64,000 nucleotides of DNA. Origin: an uncultured Bacteroidales bacterium (GTDB lineage: Bacteria > Bacteroidota > Bacteroidia > Bacteroidales > UBA932). A program made the translations under genes and the position numbers. How positions within the stretch are numbered: position 1 is the stretch's first letter; every line of letters starts with the position of its first letter. Shown one piece after another: positions 17,343-25,456 of this stretch. The notes under the pieces are model-generated. The model was given only the letters and a program-made list of their open reading frames with translations. It was not told the DNA's origin and did not search any database. The DNA is taken from assembly GCA_947630665.1 (NCBI GenBank), contig CANRID010000005.1, positions 1 to 64,000 of the forward strand. Reading direction: 5' to 3'.

Positions 17343-17619
17343 GGAAGTATCAATAATTGTCGGAATCATTTTCAATTATTGCGGTATTTTACTTTCAACT
17401 TTTGTGGTGTCCCGGACTCTGATTTTGTGGTAATTCATCCTTTGAGTTTACTGTAATTTAATATCAAAATCAGCCCAAAATCCACCCTTCAAAATGTCCC
17501 GGCCATGACATCTGACGACACGTTATGACGTGTATGGACCGACATGAAAATCAATTGATTAAGTACTATATATTCGCAGCCGAAATCATTTTTGTTTCAC
17601 ATTAAAAACATTTCGACGT
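17343..17619. other. Intergenic sequence before the traE remnant
   Basis: No ORF with family features is seen. It contains ACACGTTATGACGTGT (a 6-bp inverted repeat with a 4-nt loop) near 17519. The last part, ACATTTCGACGTATG, leads into the traE start and is probably conjugative-transposon sequence. Confidence 0.4.
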
Positions 17620-18035
17620 ATGAAGGAAAAAGTATTATTCGCAGCAGCATTTATGCTTCTGGCAGCAGGTGCTTACGCACAGGGTAACGGTGTCGCAGGT
17701 ATCACCGAGGCTACAAACATGGTAACATCGCATTTCGATCCCGGTACCAAGTTGATTTACGCAGTGGATACCTCTTCATCTACACCGGCGGTCTGCTTGC
17801 CGTGCTCATAGCATTTATGGTGCTGTATATGGCAGGCGTGAACCAATGGATATGTATCGCACTGGGAGTCATCTCCGCTTCGGTACTTGTCCGGGCAACC
17901 TTCCTCCTGAATGCCAAGTATGGCGAGTGGGGTTTGATGAAGATGCAGGCTGTAAAGAACCACCCCCGCTACATCATCAACCGCAAGCGATTCTTGCGAT
18001 TGATTATTCCTAACCTCAAAAACAGAAAGTCATGA
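17620..18035 (+). pseudogene. Deletion scar of a conjugative transposon: traE (DUF4134) start joined to traF (DUF4133) end
   Basis: The first ORF begins like CTnDOT-type TraE/DUF4134: signal peptide, then GNGVAGITEATNMVTSHF and DPGTKLIYA. The similarity stops abruptly there. In another frame from about 17768 the text becomes YLFIYTGGLLAVLIAF and VLYMAGVNQWICIALG, the DUF4133/TraF pattern, running to RYIINRKRF and a stop at 18035. The end of traE and the start of traF are therefore missing, and the two genes are fused out of frame. Neither product can be functional. It shows that an integrative conjugative element once occupied this island. Confidence 0.85.
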
Positions 18036-18380
18036 GAAATGGAATGGAAATATTATTATTTTCGAAGCCCATAATATTTTTTCAATTGAATTTCTAAAAT
18101 ATCTTTAGCAGCAATGTTCTATGCAGAAAGAGAAATAGCAAATCTCTTCTCTATCAATTCCGTAAATAAATTTTCAGGCTTATTAATTTAATAACACCTA
18201 TTTCTTTCAGATCATAAAGTTAAAAAAATCTCGATAATTAATGTATATATAGTTTGCAATTATATGAAGAATAATTCTTTGTGTCTACTTTCTCGATCCG
18301 GTACACCACCTCCTGCTCCACCAAAGGCGGTCGTGAACCGCACTTTTTTGGGCCTAGTCGACAAAATGCAGAATGAACAG
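18036..18380. other. AT-rich intergenic stretch after the tra scar
   Basis: No gene is recognised. TTGTGTCTACTTTC near 18277-18290 resembles the inverse of GAAGTAGACAC at 13570-13580 and could be an old insertion-sequence end belonging to the adjacent transposase remnant. This is weak. Confidence 0.35.
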
Positions 18381-18678
18381 TCAATATTGGTGTGAGATGT
18401 ATTTATCGATAAGCTTCATCCTATGTTCTTTGGTGAGTCCGCTGTGAACCCGCACCTTTGACTTGATGTCCGCGAATACTGCCTCAAGGCCGTTGTTTGT
18501 GTTGGGGATGATCCTGTCCCTGTAGTCGTAGAAGGTCCATAATCGGCTCATGTTCCTTTTTGGAGGGTAAGATACCGATGGTAGTTTTGGAACGCCACAA
18601 ACATTTCGGGTGTCCCAAAACACAACTTGATACGTTCGCTTGAACATAAATATTCAGGCACTGAAAATTATTACGCAC
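18381..18678 (-). pseudogene. Transposase C-terminal remnant
   Basis: The 88-residue minus-strand ORF contains LWTFYDYRDRIIPNTNNGLE and then VRVHSGLTKEHRMKLI. This is the pattern of DDE transposase C-termini, with 'NTNN.lE' followed by 'nH.GL...r'. Only the end of the protein is present; upstream the frame breaks and a second frame (18484-18678) overlaps. No terminal repeats could be paired with confidence. The IS family is uncertain, perhaps IS256/IS1249-like. Confidence 0.6.
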
Positions 18679-18716
18679 TCTACTTTTTAGCTCAATAATT
18701 AGTCCGTTTGAAAGAA

Positions 18717-18786
18717 GTTGGTCATAGGTCTGTTATGACCAACAAATAATGGTTGGCGTACTGGTTAGTTGGTCTGTTGTAACCAA
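18717..18786. repeat. Two related palindromes upstream of the hip operators
   Basis: GTTGGTCATA and TATGACCAAC form a perfect 10-bp inverted repeat around GGTCTGT (18717-18743). A second, weaker copy, TTGGT-CTGTTGT-AACCAA, lies at 18769-18786 and shares GGTCTGTT at a distance of 44 bp. No protein in the window is an obvious ligand. They could be regulator sites or a folded RNA. Confidence 0.5.
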
Positions 18787-18806
18787 TAGGCCAACCAATT
18801 TTAAAT

Positions 18807-18907
18807 TATACCCGACAGGGTGTGAAATATATATTAAAACAATTAAATTATACCCGATAAGGTGTAAAATAAAAAACTTTCATTATATTTGCACCCGATA
18901 GGGTATA
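18807..18907 (+). promoter_or_regulatory. Three HipB-type operators before hipBST
   Basis: TATACCCGACAGGGTGTG (18807), TATACCCGATAAGGTGTA (18849) and TGCACCCGATAGGGTATA (18890) are imperfect palindromes of the form TA(T/C)ACCC-GATA-GGGTATA. They are spaced 42 and 41 bp apart, about four helical turns. The third overlaps the -7 box, as expected for autorepression by the HTH antitoxin. Confidence 0.85.
18884..18891 (+). promoter_or_regulatory. hipBST promoter -7 box
   Basis: TATATTTG matches TAnnTTTG exactly and ends inside operator 3. No clear TTTG -33 element is seen. Confidence 0.7.
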
Positions 18908-18910
18908 GTT

Positions 18911-19135
18911 ATGTATATGGAGCAGACTACACTTTCAAAATATGTGAAGGCTATGCGTAAGCAATACAATCTTACGCAGGTGGAACTTTCCGAAAAATCG
19001 GGAGTAGGGTTGCGTCTTGTTCGTGAATTGGAGCAGGGCAAGCAGACTTTGCGCCTTGACAAGGTGAATCAGATATTGAATCTTTTTGGCAGTGAAGTAG
19101 GCGTTGTTCCTTTATCTAAAACCGATGAGCGATGA
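18911..19135 (+). CDS. hipB: HipB-like HTH antitoxin/repressor
   Basis: This 74-residue protein contains a single Xre-type helix-turn-helix, LTQVELSEKSGVGLRLVRELEQGKQTLRLD, as in HipB. It should dimerise on the three palindromic operators upstream and repress the operon. A second in-frame ATG at 18917 is an alternative start. Its stop overlaps the next start in an ATGA, so translation is coupled to hipS. In split Hip modules the neutralising role can be shared with or passed to HipS. Confidence 0.9.
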   Translation: MYMEQTTLSKYVKAMRKQYNLTQVELSEKSGVGLRLVRELEQGKQTLRLDKVNQILNLFGSEVGVVPLSKTDER

Positions 19136-19461
19136 AACAGGCTGTTGTATATTTACGTGGCATAAAGGCTGGCGTCTTGACAGAAGATGAGAACGGCTAC
19201 ACATTTGAGTATGATGCTGATTATTTGGAATCTGTCGATGCCGAGTCGGTGAGTCTTACTTTACCGTTGAGTAACAAACCCTATCGGGATAAGGTGCTGT
19301 TCCCATTTTTCGATGGCTTGATTCCCGAAGGTTGGCTTTTGGATATTGCCGAGAAGAATTGGAAGATTGATGCTCGAGATCGTATGTCGTTGTTGCTTGC
19401 GTGTTGCAAGGATTGCATTGGTTCAGTAGGTGTTGAACCCGTAATCAATGAGGAGGAATAG
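19132..19461 (+). CDS. hipS: HipS-like protein (HipA N-terminal subdomain as a separate gene)
   Basis: This 109-residue protein matches the Couple_hipA N-terminal subdomain of HipA: an opening VYLRGIKAGVL, then FPFFDGLIPEGWLLD and a closing KDCIGSVGV. In the HipBST systems described in E. coli the equivalent small protein is the antitoxin and the kinase is the toxin. It overlaps hipB by 4 bp and ends 3 bp before hipT, so the three genes form a tight operon. It is a split module rather than a broken hipA, since both halves have intact starts and domain borders. Confidence 0.85.
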   Translation: MKQAVVYLRGIKAGVLTEDENGYTFEYDADYLESVDAESVSLTLPLSNKPYRDKVLFPFFDGLIPEGWLLDIAEKNWKIDARDRMSLLLACCKDCIGSVGVEPVINEEE

Positions 19462-19464
19462 CGT

Positions 19465-20406
19465 ATGGCAAAGTGTCTATATTGTTACAAGGAGTTGAAC
19501 GAGGGCGAAAAGGATTTTCACAAGGCTTGTTCAAAAAAGATGTTCGGCACGCCGAGTGTTCCCGAATTGCCATACTCCCGCGAGAACCTGACTGATCTTG
19601 CCAAGCAGGTAATCCGCAGCCAGACGACATTGACAGGCGTTCAGGCGAAGTTGTCGCTCGATATAAACAAGGGTGGCAGGGACGAGACCGATCGTTTCAC
19701 TATTGTTGGTTTGTGGGGACGGTATATCCTAAAACCTCAAACCGACCGCTTTGCGCATCTGCCCGAATTGGAGGATTTGACGATGCACCTTGCGGAGCTT
19801 GCAAAATTGCAGGTTGTTCCTCATAGCCTTATCCGCTTTGCCGATGGGGAGTTGTGCTATATAACCCGACGTATTGATCGTACGGATAAAGGCGACAAAC
19901 TCCCGATGGAGGATATGTGCCAACTGACGGAGCGACTGACCGAACATAAATACAAAGGCTCGTATGAACAGATTGCAAAGGCGATACAGCGATTCTCTTC
20001 CGTTCCAAAGTTGGATATGGTGAACTATTGGGAGCAGGTGGTTTTCTCGTGGATAACGGGCAATGCCGATATGCACTTGAAAAACTTCTCGCTTTACAGC
20101 AAGGAGCAGGGGAAATATGTGCTTACGCCTGCATACGATATGCTCTCAACGGCGTTGATTATGTCCGAAGATACCGAGGAATTGGCACTGACCCTCAACG
20201 GCAAAAAACGCAAAATCAAAAAGGCAGATTTCATAACCTCAATACAAGCATCGGGGTTGGAGGATAAGATTATAGAAAACATCTTTAACAAATTTGCGAA
20301 AGCAAAAGAGAAATGGTTTGAGTTTATCGACCTGTCTTTCTTGCCAGATGAAATGAAAGAGGCATTCAAGACAATCATAGTCGAGAAGTCAAGCCTCTTG
20401 GCATAA
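19465..20406 (+). CDS. hipT: HipT-like Ser/Thr kinase toxin with an N-terminal CxxC..HxxC finger
   Basis: This 313-residue HipA-type kinase core has the Gly-rich loop TTLTGVQAKLSL (about 54-65), the ATP-site lysine in RYILKPQ, the catalytic loop WITGNADMHLKNFS and the metal-binding AYDMLST. HipA-family toxins phosphorylate aminoacyl-tRNA synthetases; the target here is unknown. The start carries C4-x2-C7 and H19-x2-C22, a possible zinc knuckle not present in E. coli HipT. The ATG at 19465 is 3 bp after the hipS stop. The operon is the last unit of the island before tRNA-Phe. Confidence 0.87.
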   Translation: MAKCLYCYKELNEGEKDFHKACSKKMFGTPSVPELPYSRENLTDLAKQVIRSQTTLTGVQAKLSLDINKGGRDETDRFTIVGLWGRYILKPQTDRFAHLPELEDLTMHLAELAKLQVVPHSLIRFADGELCYITRRIDRTDKGDKLPMEDMCQLTERLTEHKYKGSYEQIAKAIQRFSSVPKLDMVNYWEQVVFSWITGNADMHLKNFSLYSKEQGKYVLTPAYDMLSTALIMSEDTEELALTLNGKKRKIKKADFITSIQASGLEDKIIENIFNKFAKAKEKWFEFIDLSFLPDEMKEAFKTIIVEKSSLLA

Positions 20407-20556
20407 CAACGCAACACATAAATTTATGCAGAGAATTTTTTGTCTGAAAACCTTCGGCTTGAACGTGGAGGTATTGTCCCTCCGAGTTAACTTCTTGATG
20501 GGACTTTGCGAGTGAAGCGCACCGCAGATCTCTATCCTAAATTTTGAGAAAAACAA

Positions 20557-20589
20557 AAAATCCCAACTTCGATTGGAAATCAGGATTTT
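20557..20589 (-). terminator. Terminator of tRNA-Phe
   Basis: On the minus strand AAAATCC and GGATTTT form a stem with a 19-nt loop, followed by TTTGTTTT. It lies 23 bp past the tRNA 3' end. Confidence 0.6.
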
Positions 20590-20612
20590 ACGTTGTTTTG
20601 TTTTCTTTTCTG

Positions 20613-20685
20613 TGGTGCCACCGGGAATCGAACCAGGGACACAAGGATTTTCAGTCCTTTGCTCTACCAACTGAGCTATGGCACC
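20613..20685 (-). tRNA. tRNA-Phe (anticodon GAA)
   Basis: The minus strand begins GGTGCCATAGCTCAGTTGG and ends TGGCACC plus A. The anticodon loop CTGAAAA gives GAA. Length is 73 nt and CCA is not encoded. Its 3' end faces the hipBST island, a usual integrase target position. No second copy of the tRNA 3' end was spotted. Confidence 0.96.
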
Positions 20686-20736
20686 TTTTTATTTTCCAGA
20701 CACGGACACGTATTAGATCGTCCCGTTTTGGGATTG

Positions 20737-20767
20737 CAAATATAGACATTATTTTTTTCACTCCAAA
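20737..20767 (-). promoter_or_regulatory. Promoter of tRNA-Phe
   Basis: On the minus strand TTTG (20764-20767) and TATATTTG (20737-20744) are 19 bp apart, a textbook Bacteroidetes promoter. Confidence 0.8.
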
Positions 20768-20979
20768 TTTTTGGGAGGTTTTTAAGGGAAAATTTCTCCG
20801 GGAGTCACAGACAAACGATTTTATAAATTTCTTTCGTATCTTCGCTGCGTATTGTATGGAAACATACTGTCGGCAAAACCGATATCGCGCAGCGTGAACC
20901 ACCGGGTATCGCATCAATTATACGGGAACCAGGTCCGGCTGGCGGAGATATTCGCGTATAGCACCTGACTGTATATTGT

Positions 20980-23430
20980 ATGGAAACCCCTTTGGAAATA
21001 ATGTTCGTGTCGGTGATTCTTCCGCTGAAATTCCGTGGAGAAATAAGCTATACGGTACCTGCCGGGCTGTCGGGAAGAATAAAAACAGGCAGTCGGGTAA
21101 AAGTGGAATTCGGGAGAAAAATATATTTGGGAGTGGTAGAGAAGGTGGAATCGCATTCACAAATTACGGAATTGGCACACACTGCAGACGATACCTTCGC
21201 AAAACAATCTCCCCAATCGTTTAAAAACCAGACATCCGGCGAGCAAATCTTTTCCGGAAATACGGCCAAATCCGTACGGCTGAAAGAAATCCTGGCAGTA
21301 GAAGATCTTCCTGCGGTGGGAGAAAATGAAATCCGGCTATGGCACAAAATAGCTGAATATTATATGTGTACGGTGGGTGAGGTATTCAAAGCCGCCTATC
21401 CCGACAGGGTCATCCGCCAGGAATCGGTCAAAGCCCGCAAAACAGCAGAACAATTCTTCGAAGCCATCGGGAAACAAAGCCTTGACGAAAAATGGGAAAT
21501 TTTGCCGGAATCGGAATCGGAATCAAAATCGGAACCGGAGCCAACCTCTGGAACGGGAACGAGGCTGAAACCCGAATCCGAACCGATACCGGAGCCAGCC
21601 TCCGGGACGAGAACGGGGCTGAAACCCGAATCCGAACCGATACCGGAGCCAGCCTCCGGAATGGGAACGAGGCTAAAATCCGAATCGATACCGGAACCGG
21701 GACAGGAAGTCGGAGACGAACCAGCGGAACGGAACAAAACAGCGCGGGAGCCGGTCCTTTCCACGGCCCAGCAGGAAGCTTTTGAACAAATCGGAAAGTC
21801 GTTCCGGGAGTCGGGAAAACCGGTTCTATTGCAAGGCGTTACGGGCTCAGGAAAAACAGAAATCTATATCCGGCTGGGCCTGGAACAATTGCGCCGGGGT
21901 CAGAACGTGCTGTATATGGTGCCGGAAATAGCCGTCAGCAAACAGCTCCAACTGCGTCTGAAAAAAGTTTTCGGAGAGCGGCTGCTGACGTTCCACTCCA
22001 AACAGACTCTTGCCGAAAAATCCAGAATACACAAAATCCTGTCGGGACAACAGGAAAAAGCGGAAGGCTCCAACGATGCCGTCATCGTACTCGGAACCCG
22101 GTCGGCATTGTTCCTGCCATATAAAAAACTGGGACTGATAGTCGTAGATGAGGAACACGATTCCAGCTACAAACAGACCGAACCGGCACCGCGATACCAC
22201 GCAAGGGATACGGCCATCATGCTGGCGGCTCTCTTCGAGGCGCATATTATCCTGGGATCGGCCACCCCCTCTTTCGAGAGTGAATACAATTGTTCCATCG
22301 GGAGATTCGGCAAAGTCCGTCTGGAAGAAAAATATTACGGCGCCCGGGAACCGGAAGTGGAAATTATCGATACGCTATGGGCGTACAAAAGCCGGCAGAT
22401 GAAAGGGAGTTTTTCGCGGAAACTCATCAATGAAATCAAGGCGGAAATCGCGCGGGGCGGCCAGGTACTCGTATTCCGCAACCGTCGCTCCTATGCCCCC
22501 GCAGTGGAATGCACCGAATGCGGATGTATTCCCAAATGCCCTCATTGCAACGTATATCTGAGCTACCATAAATATGACAACACCCTGCGCTGCCATTATT
22601 GCGAATATACGGCCCGTTTCTCCGACATCTGTCCCTCATGTGGCCGGGATGCGCTCCGGTATAAAGGAACCGGCACGGAAAAATTGGAAGAAGAGCTGAA
22701 AGAGTTGTTTCCCGACAGCCGCATCGCCCGGTTCGATGCAGACGTAGCCAAAAGCAAACGTGCCGAGGAGCAGGTACTGAAAGACTTCGCCAAAGGGGAA
22801 ACGGACATTTTAGTAGGCACCCAGATGATCAGCAAAGGGTTCGATTTCGGCAATCTCAATCTGGTAGCCGTCATTCAGGCCGACACTATTTTAGGAATTC
22901 AGGATTTCCGGGGAGACGAAAGGGCGCTCCAACTGTTCAGTCAGCTGATGGGACGCACCGGCCGTCGCGGGAAACGGGGCAAACTGCTCATTCAGACCAA
23001 TCAAAAAGACCATCCGGTCCTGCTCCGTCTGCAGGAATCGGCCCGGCATCCGGCAACCCCGGAGAAGAACCGGCAGATACAGGCGCCTGCCGATGTTTCC
23101 GTCCCGATGGACAGGCTGCTGGCCGAGCGGAAAGAATTCAATTTTCCGCCATTCGTGCGGATGGTAAAAATCATCGTCAAACACCGCAACCCGGAAAAGC
23201 TCGATGAAATTTGCCGGCAAATCACCCAAAAGCTCGCGTCTCTCCCCTGTCGGGAATTTACCGGGCCTTTCGCCCCTCCTATCGACAAAGTCCGCGGAGA
23301 ATGGATCAAATGCTTTTATATAAAATACGCCCGCGACGCCCGGCTCGCCCAAAACAAAGCCCTGCTTATCCAGGCCCTCGAAACCCTCAAAGGCGCCGCT
23401 TCCGTGCTGTCGGATGTAGATCCGCTCTGA
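20980..23430 (+). CDS. priA: Primosomal protein N' (PriA helicase)
   Basis: This 816-residue protein restarts stalled replication forks. It has the N-terminal DNA-binding part (about 1-160), Walker A GVTGSGKTEIYI, the DEEH box IVVDEEHDSSYKQ and the eight-cysteine zinc region CTECGCIPKCPHC to CPSCGRD. The helicase C-terminal motifs GTQMISKGFDF and QLMGRTGRRG follow. Between the DNA-binding part and the helicase is a Glu/Pro/Ser-rich linker of about 75 residues, encoded by 54-bp tandem repeats, which ordinary PriA lacks. The annotated ATG is accepted; METPLEIMF leads directly into the family start. Confidence 0.95.
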   Translation: METPLEIMFVSVILPLKFRGEISYTVPAGLSGRIKTGSRVKVEFGRKIYLGVVEKVESHSQITELAHTADDTFAKQSPQSFKNQTSGEQIFSGNTAKSVRLKEILAVEDLPAVGENEIRLWHKIAEYYMCTVGEVFKAAYPDRVIRQESVKARKTAEQFFEAIGKQSLDEKWEILPESESESKSEPEPTSGTGTRLKPESEPIPEPASGTRTGLKPESEPIPEPASGMGTRLKSESIPEPGQEVGDEPAERNKTAREPVLSTAQQEAFEQIGKSFRESGKPVLLQGVTGSGKTEIYIRLGLEQLRRGQNVLYMVPEIAVSKQLQLRLKKVFGERLLTFHSKQTLAEKSRIHKILSGQQEKAEGSNDAVIVLGTRSALFLPYKKLGLIVVDEEHDSSYKQTEPAPRYHARDTAIMLAALFEAHIILGSATPSFESEYNCSIGRFGKVRLEEKYYGAREPEVEIIDTLWAYKSRQMKGSFSRKLINEIKAEIARGGQVLVFRNRRSYAPAVECTECGCIPKCPHCNVYLSYHKYDNTLRCHYCEYTARFSDICPSCGRDALRYKGTGTEKLEEELKELFPDSRIARFDADVAKSKRAEEQVLKDFAKGETDILVGTQMISKGFDFGNLNLVAVIQADTILGIQDFRGDERALQLFSQLMGRTGRRGKRGKLLIQTNQKDHPVLLRLQESARHPATPEKNRQIQAPADVSVPMDRLLAERKEFNFPPFVRMVKIIVKHRNPEKLDEICRQITQKLASLPCREFTGPFAPPIDKVRGEWIKCFYIKYARDARLAQNKALLIQALETLKGAASVLSDVDPL
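21550..21702 (+). repeat. 54-bp tandem repeat inside priA
   Basis: Units start at 21550, 21604 and 21658, exactly 54 bp apart; the third is incomplete. Each encodes about 18 residues of the type RLKPESEPIPEPAS. A run of Glu-Ser codons precedes them. The repeat is in frame, so copy number can change without breaking the gene. Confidence 0.92.
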
Positions 23431-23498
23431 TAGAAGAAAAAACGACCTCCGGGAAGAAGAAACGACCTCCGGGCCGGGTGCCGGATCAGGGAATCGTA

Positions 23499-24443
23499 CT
23501 AAAAGGTGAAATTCACCCCCACCACTACGCGGATGCTGCGGGGAACCAGTTCGAACGTAACGGGAGAAGTACCTACGGCCTCCCCATCTATTTCGATGCG
23601 GGTATCGGGGATGGTCCGGATTTCGATTTTTTTTGCCTGAGTGAAAAGCACTTTGGGCATCGTATAAATATTTCCCGAGTAGAGCAATTTGAAATTCCGG
23701 ATGACCCGGAACTTAGACATTTTTTTAATGATCGTCAAATCCAGCAGTCCGTCATCGAAAGAAGCGTTGGGCGTCTGGATCATACCGCCTCCGTTGTATT
23801 TTCCGATCCCCACGGCCCCGGAAAAGACCATCCCCTCGTAGAACGGTTTCCCGTCGGTGAAGATACTGAAATACTGCGATCTGAACCCGATAAACGTATT
23901 GAAGGCGCTGCGCAGATACAAGGACCGGCCGTATTTACCCTCGTCTTTCAAATGATTGTATTTGAGATTCACCACCGCATCGTATCCTAATCCCGCCACA
24001 TTGGCCATATAACGCGTATGCCGGACCCGGGTCTCGTAAAACTGCACTTTCCCCACATCCTGCAATACCGTACGTTTCTCCACCATGGATCGTACCGCCT
24101 CGGAATAGGTCTTGGAAATGCCGAACATCCTGATCCAATCGTTTCCCGTTCCGGCAGGAATTACGGCCAAGGAAATCTCCGTAGTAGGTACGGCCTTCTG
24201 GATGAAAATCCCGTTCACCACCTCATGGATGGTTCCATCTCCCCCTACGGCCACGATATTCCGGTAGCCGTCGTTAATCGCCTTCACGGTCAGCTCGATG
24301 GCATGATACTTATGCTCGGTGAACAAACAGGTAAAGACGAGTCCGCTGTTATACATCTGATTGGATATAATAGGCCAGTCTTTCAAACCCCTGCCGCTTC
24401 CGGCCTTGGGATTTACAATCACCATCCAGGTGCAATTTTCCAT
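23499..24443 (-). CDS. Diacylglycerol/sphingosine kinase-family lipid kinase
   Basis: This 314-residue YegS/BmrU-type lipid kinase has the opening VNPKAGSGRG, the nucleotide motif AVGGDGTIHEVVNG near 85 and the second motif PAGTGNDWIRM. The C-terminal half holds LDLTIIKKMSK and IEIDGEAV, as in bacterial homologues. It should phosphorylate a membrane lipid such as diacylglycerol, or a sphingoid base, from the cytoplasm. It is transcribed divergently from parA; a TACATTTG box lies 37 bp before its start. The exact lipid substrate cannot be read from sequence. Confidence 0.9.
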   Translation of the reverse strand: MENCTWMVIVNPKAGSGRGLKDWPIISNQMYNSGLVFTCLFTEHKYHAIELTVKAINDGYRNIVAVGGDGTIHEVVNGIFIQKAVPTTEISLAVIPAGTGNDWIRMFGISKTYSEAVRSMVEKRTVLQDVGKVQFYETRVRHTRYMANVAGLGYDAVVNLKYNHLKDEGKYGRSLYLRSAFNTFIGFRSQYFSIFTDGKPFYEGMVFSGAVGIGKYNGGGMIQTPNASFDDGLLDLTIIKKMSKFRVIRNFKLLYSGNIYTMPKVLFTQAKKIEIRTIPDTRIEIDGEAVGTSPVTFELVPRSIRVVVGVNFTF

Positions 24444-24480
24444 TCTCGTTACGATAAATTGTTGAAAAATTTATACCGGG

Positions 24481-24488
24481 CAAATGTA
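24481..24488 (-). promoter_or_regulatory. Promoter -7 box of the lipid kinase gene
   Basis: TACATTTG on the minus strand matches TAnnTTTG exactly, 37 bp before the ATG. The -33 element is not clear. Confidence 0.55.
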
Positions 24489-24498
24489 ATAAATTCTA

Positions 24499-24526
24499 TT
24501 TGCTTTAAAAAGATTTAGTAACTTTG
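24499..24526 (+). promoter_or_regulatory. parA promoter
   Basis: TTTG (24499-24502) and TAACTTTG (24519-24526) are separated by 16 bp, slightly short. The -7 box lies 54 bp before the ATG I choose and overlaps the longer annotated start, which argues against that start. Confidence 0.6.
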
Positions 24527-24580
24527 CATGTTATGCTTCTCTTAAAGAGCATTCAGTGTTTATTGAAAAATAGGTTATTT

Positions 24581-25423
24581 ATGGGAAAAGTCATAGCCAT
24601 CGCCAATCAAAAAGGAGGAGTAGGTAAAACCACTACGGCCATCAATCTTGCCGCTTCGCTGGCCGTTCTGGAAAAAAACACGCTGCTGATCGATGCCGAT
24701 CCGCAGGCCAACACTACCTCCGGGCTCAATTTCGATCCCGATTCCAACTCCAAAAGCACTTTATATGAAGTCCTTATCGGGCAGAAAAACATCAACGACA
24801 TCATTCTGGACACCGATATCAAGAACCTGCAAATCGTTCCGTCACATATCAACTTAGTAGGAGCCGAAATAGAAATGCTCAATATGGAAGAGCGGGAATC
24901 GGTACTCAAACAAGCCATCGGGGAACTCAAAAAACAATACGAATACATTATCATAGACTGTTCCCCTTCGCTGGGACTTATCACCATCAATGCTCTGACA
25001 GCCGCCGATTCGATCATCATTCCGGTACAATGCGAATTCTTTGCGTTGGAGGGACTTGGCAAGCTACTCAATACCATTAAGTTAGTTCAGACCCGTCTCA
25101 ATCCTACATTAGAAATCGAAGGATTCCTCCTTACCATGTACGATGCCCGGCTCCGGCTGGCCAACCAGGTGGTGGAAGAAGTAAGGCACCATTTCGGCAA
25201 CATGGTTTTCCAGACCGTTATCCAGAGGAACGTCAGACTTAGTGAAGCCCCCAGCCACGGGAAGCCGGTCATTTTGTACGATGCCCTGTCCAACGGTTCC
25301 AACAATTACCTGAACCTGGCAAAAGAAATATTAACCAAAAACGAAAACATCCCCGGCATGGAAAAAGAGAGGGAAAAACCGGGAAAGACGAAAGCCGCCG
25401 GCCGGAAGAAAAGCGAAAAATAA
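24581..25423 (+). CDS. parA: Chromosome-partitioning ATPase ParA (Soj)
   Basis: This is a Walker-type partition ATPase of about 280 residues. It opens with [20 protein letters not shown], the deviant Walker A motif with the signature lysine. It also has [11 protein letters not shown] and the Walker B region [12 protein letters not shown] choose 24581 because the extra 19 residues of the longer ORF overlap the promoter box and lack family similarity. The C-terminus is a basic tail ([13 protein letters not shown]). It is followed 33 bp later by parB, so the pair should move or organise the origin region through parS. No parS-like site was identified in this window. Confidence 0.95.
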   Translation: MGKVIAIANQKGGVGKTTTAINLAASLAVLEKNTLLIDADPQANTTSGLNFDPDSNSKSTLYEVLIGQKNINDIILDTDIKNLQIVPSHINLVGAEIEMLNMEERESVLKQAIGELKKQYEYIIIDCSPSLGLITINALTAADSIIIPVQCEFFALEGLGKLLNTIKLVQTRLNPTLEIEGFLLTMYDARLRLANQVVEEVRHHFGNMVFQTVIQRNVRLSEAPSHGKPVILYDALSNGSNNYLNLAKEILTKNENIPGMEKEREKPGKTKAAGRKKSEK

Positions 25424-25456
25424 CCTGATAACAAAGAATAAATCGGATAGCAATTT

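Noticed and set aside
21396-21764. Antisense ORF over the priA repeats
   Set aside because: Shadow of the tandem repeat on the other strand.
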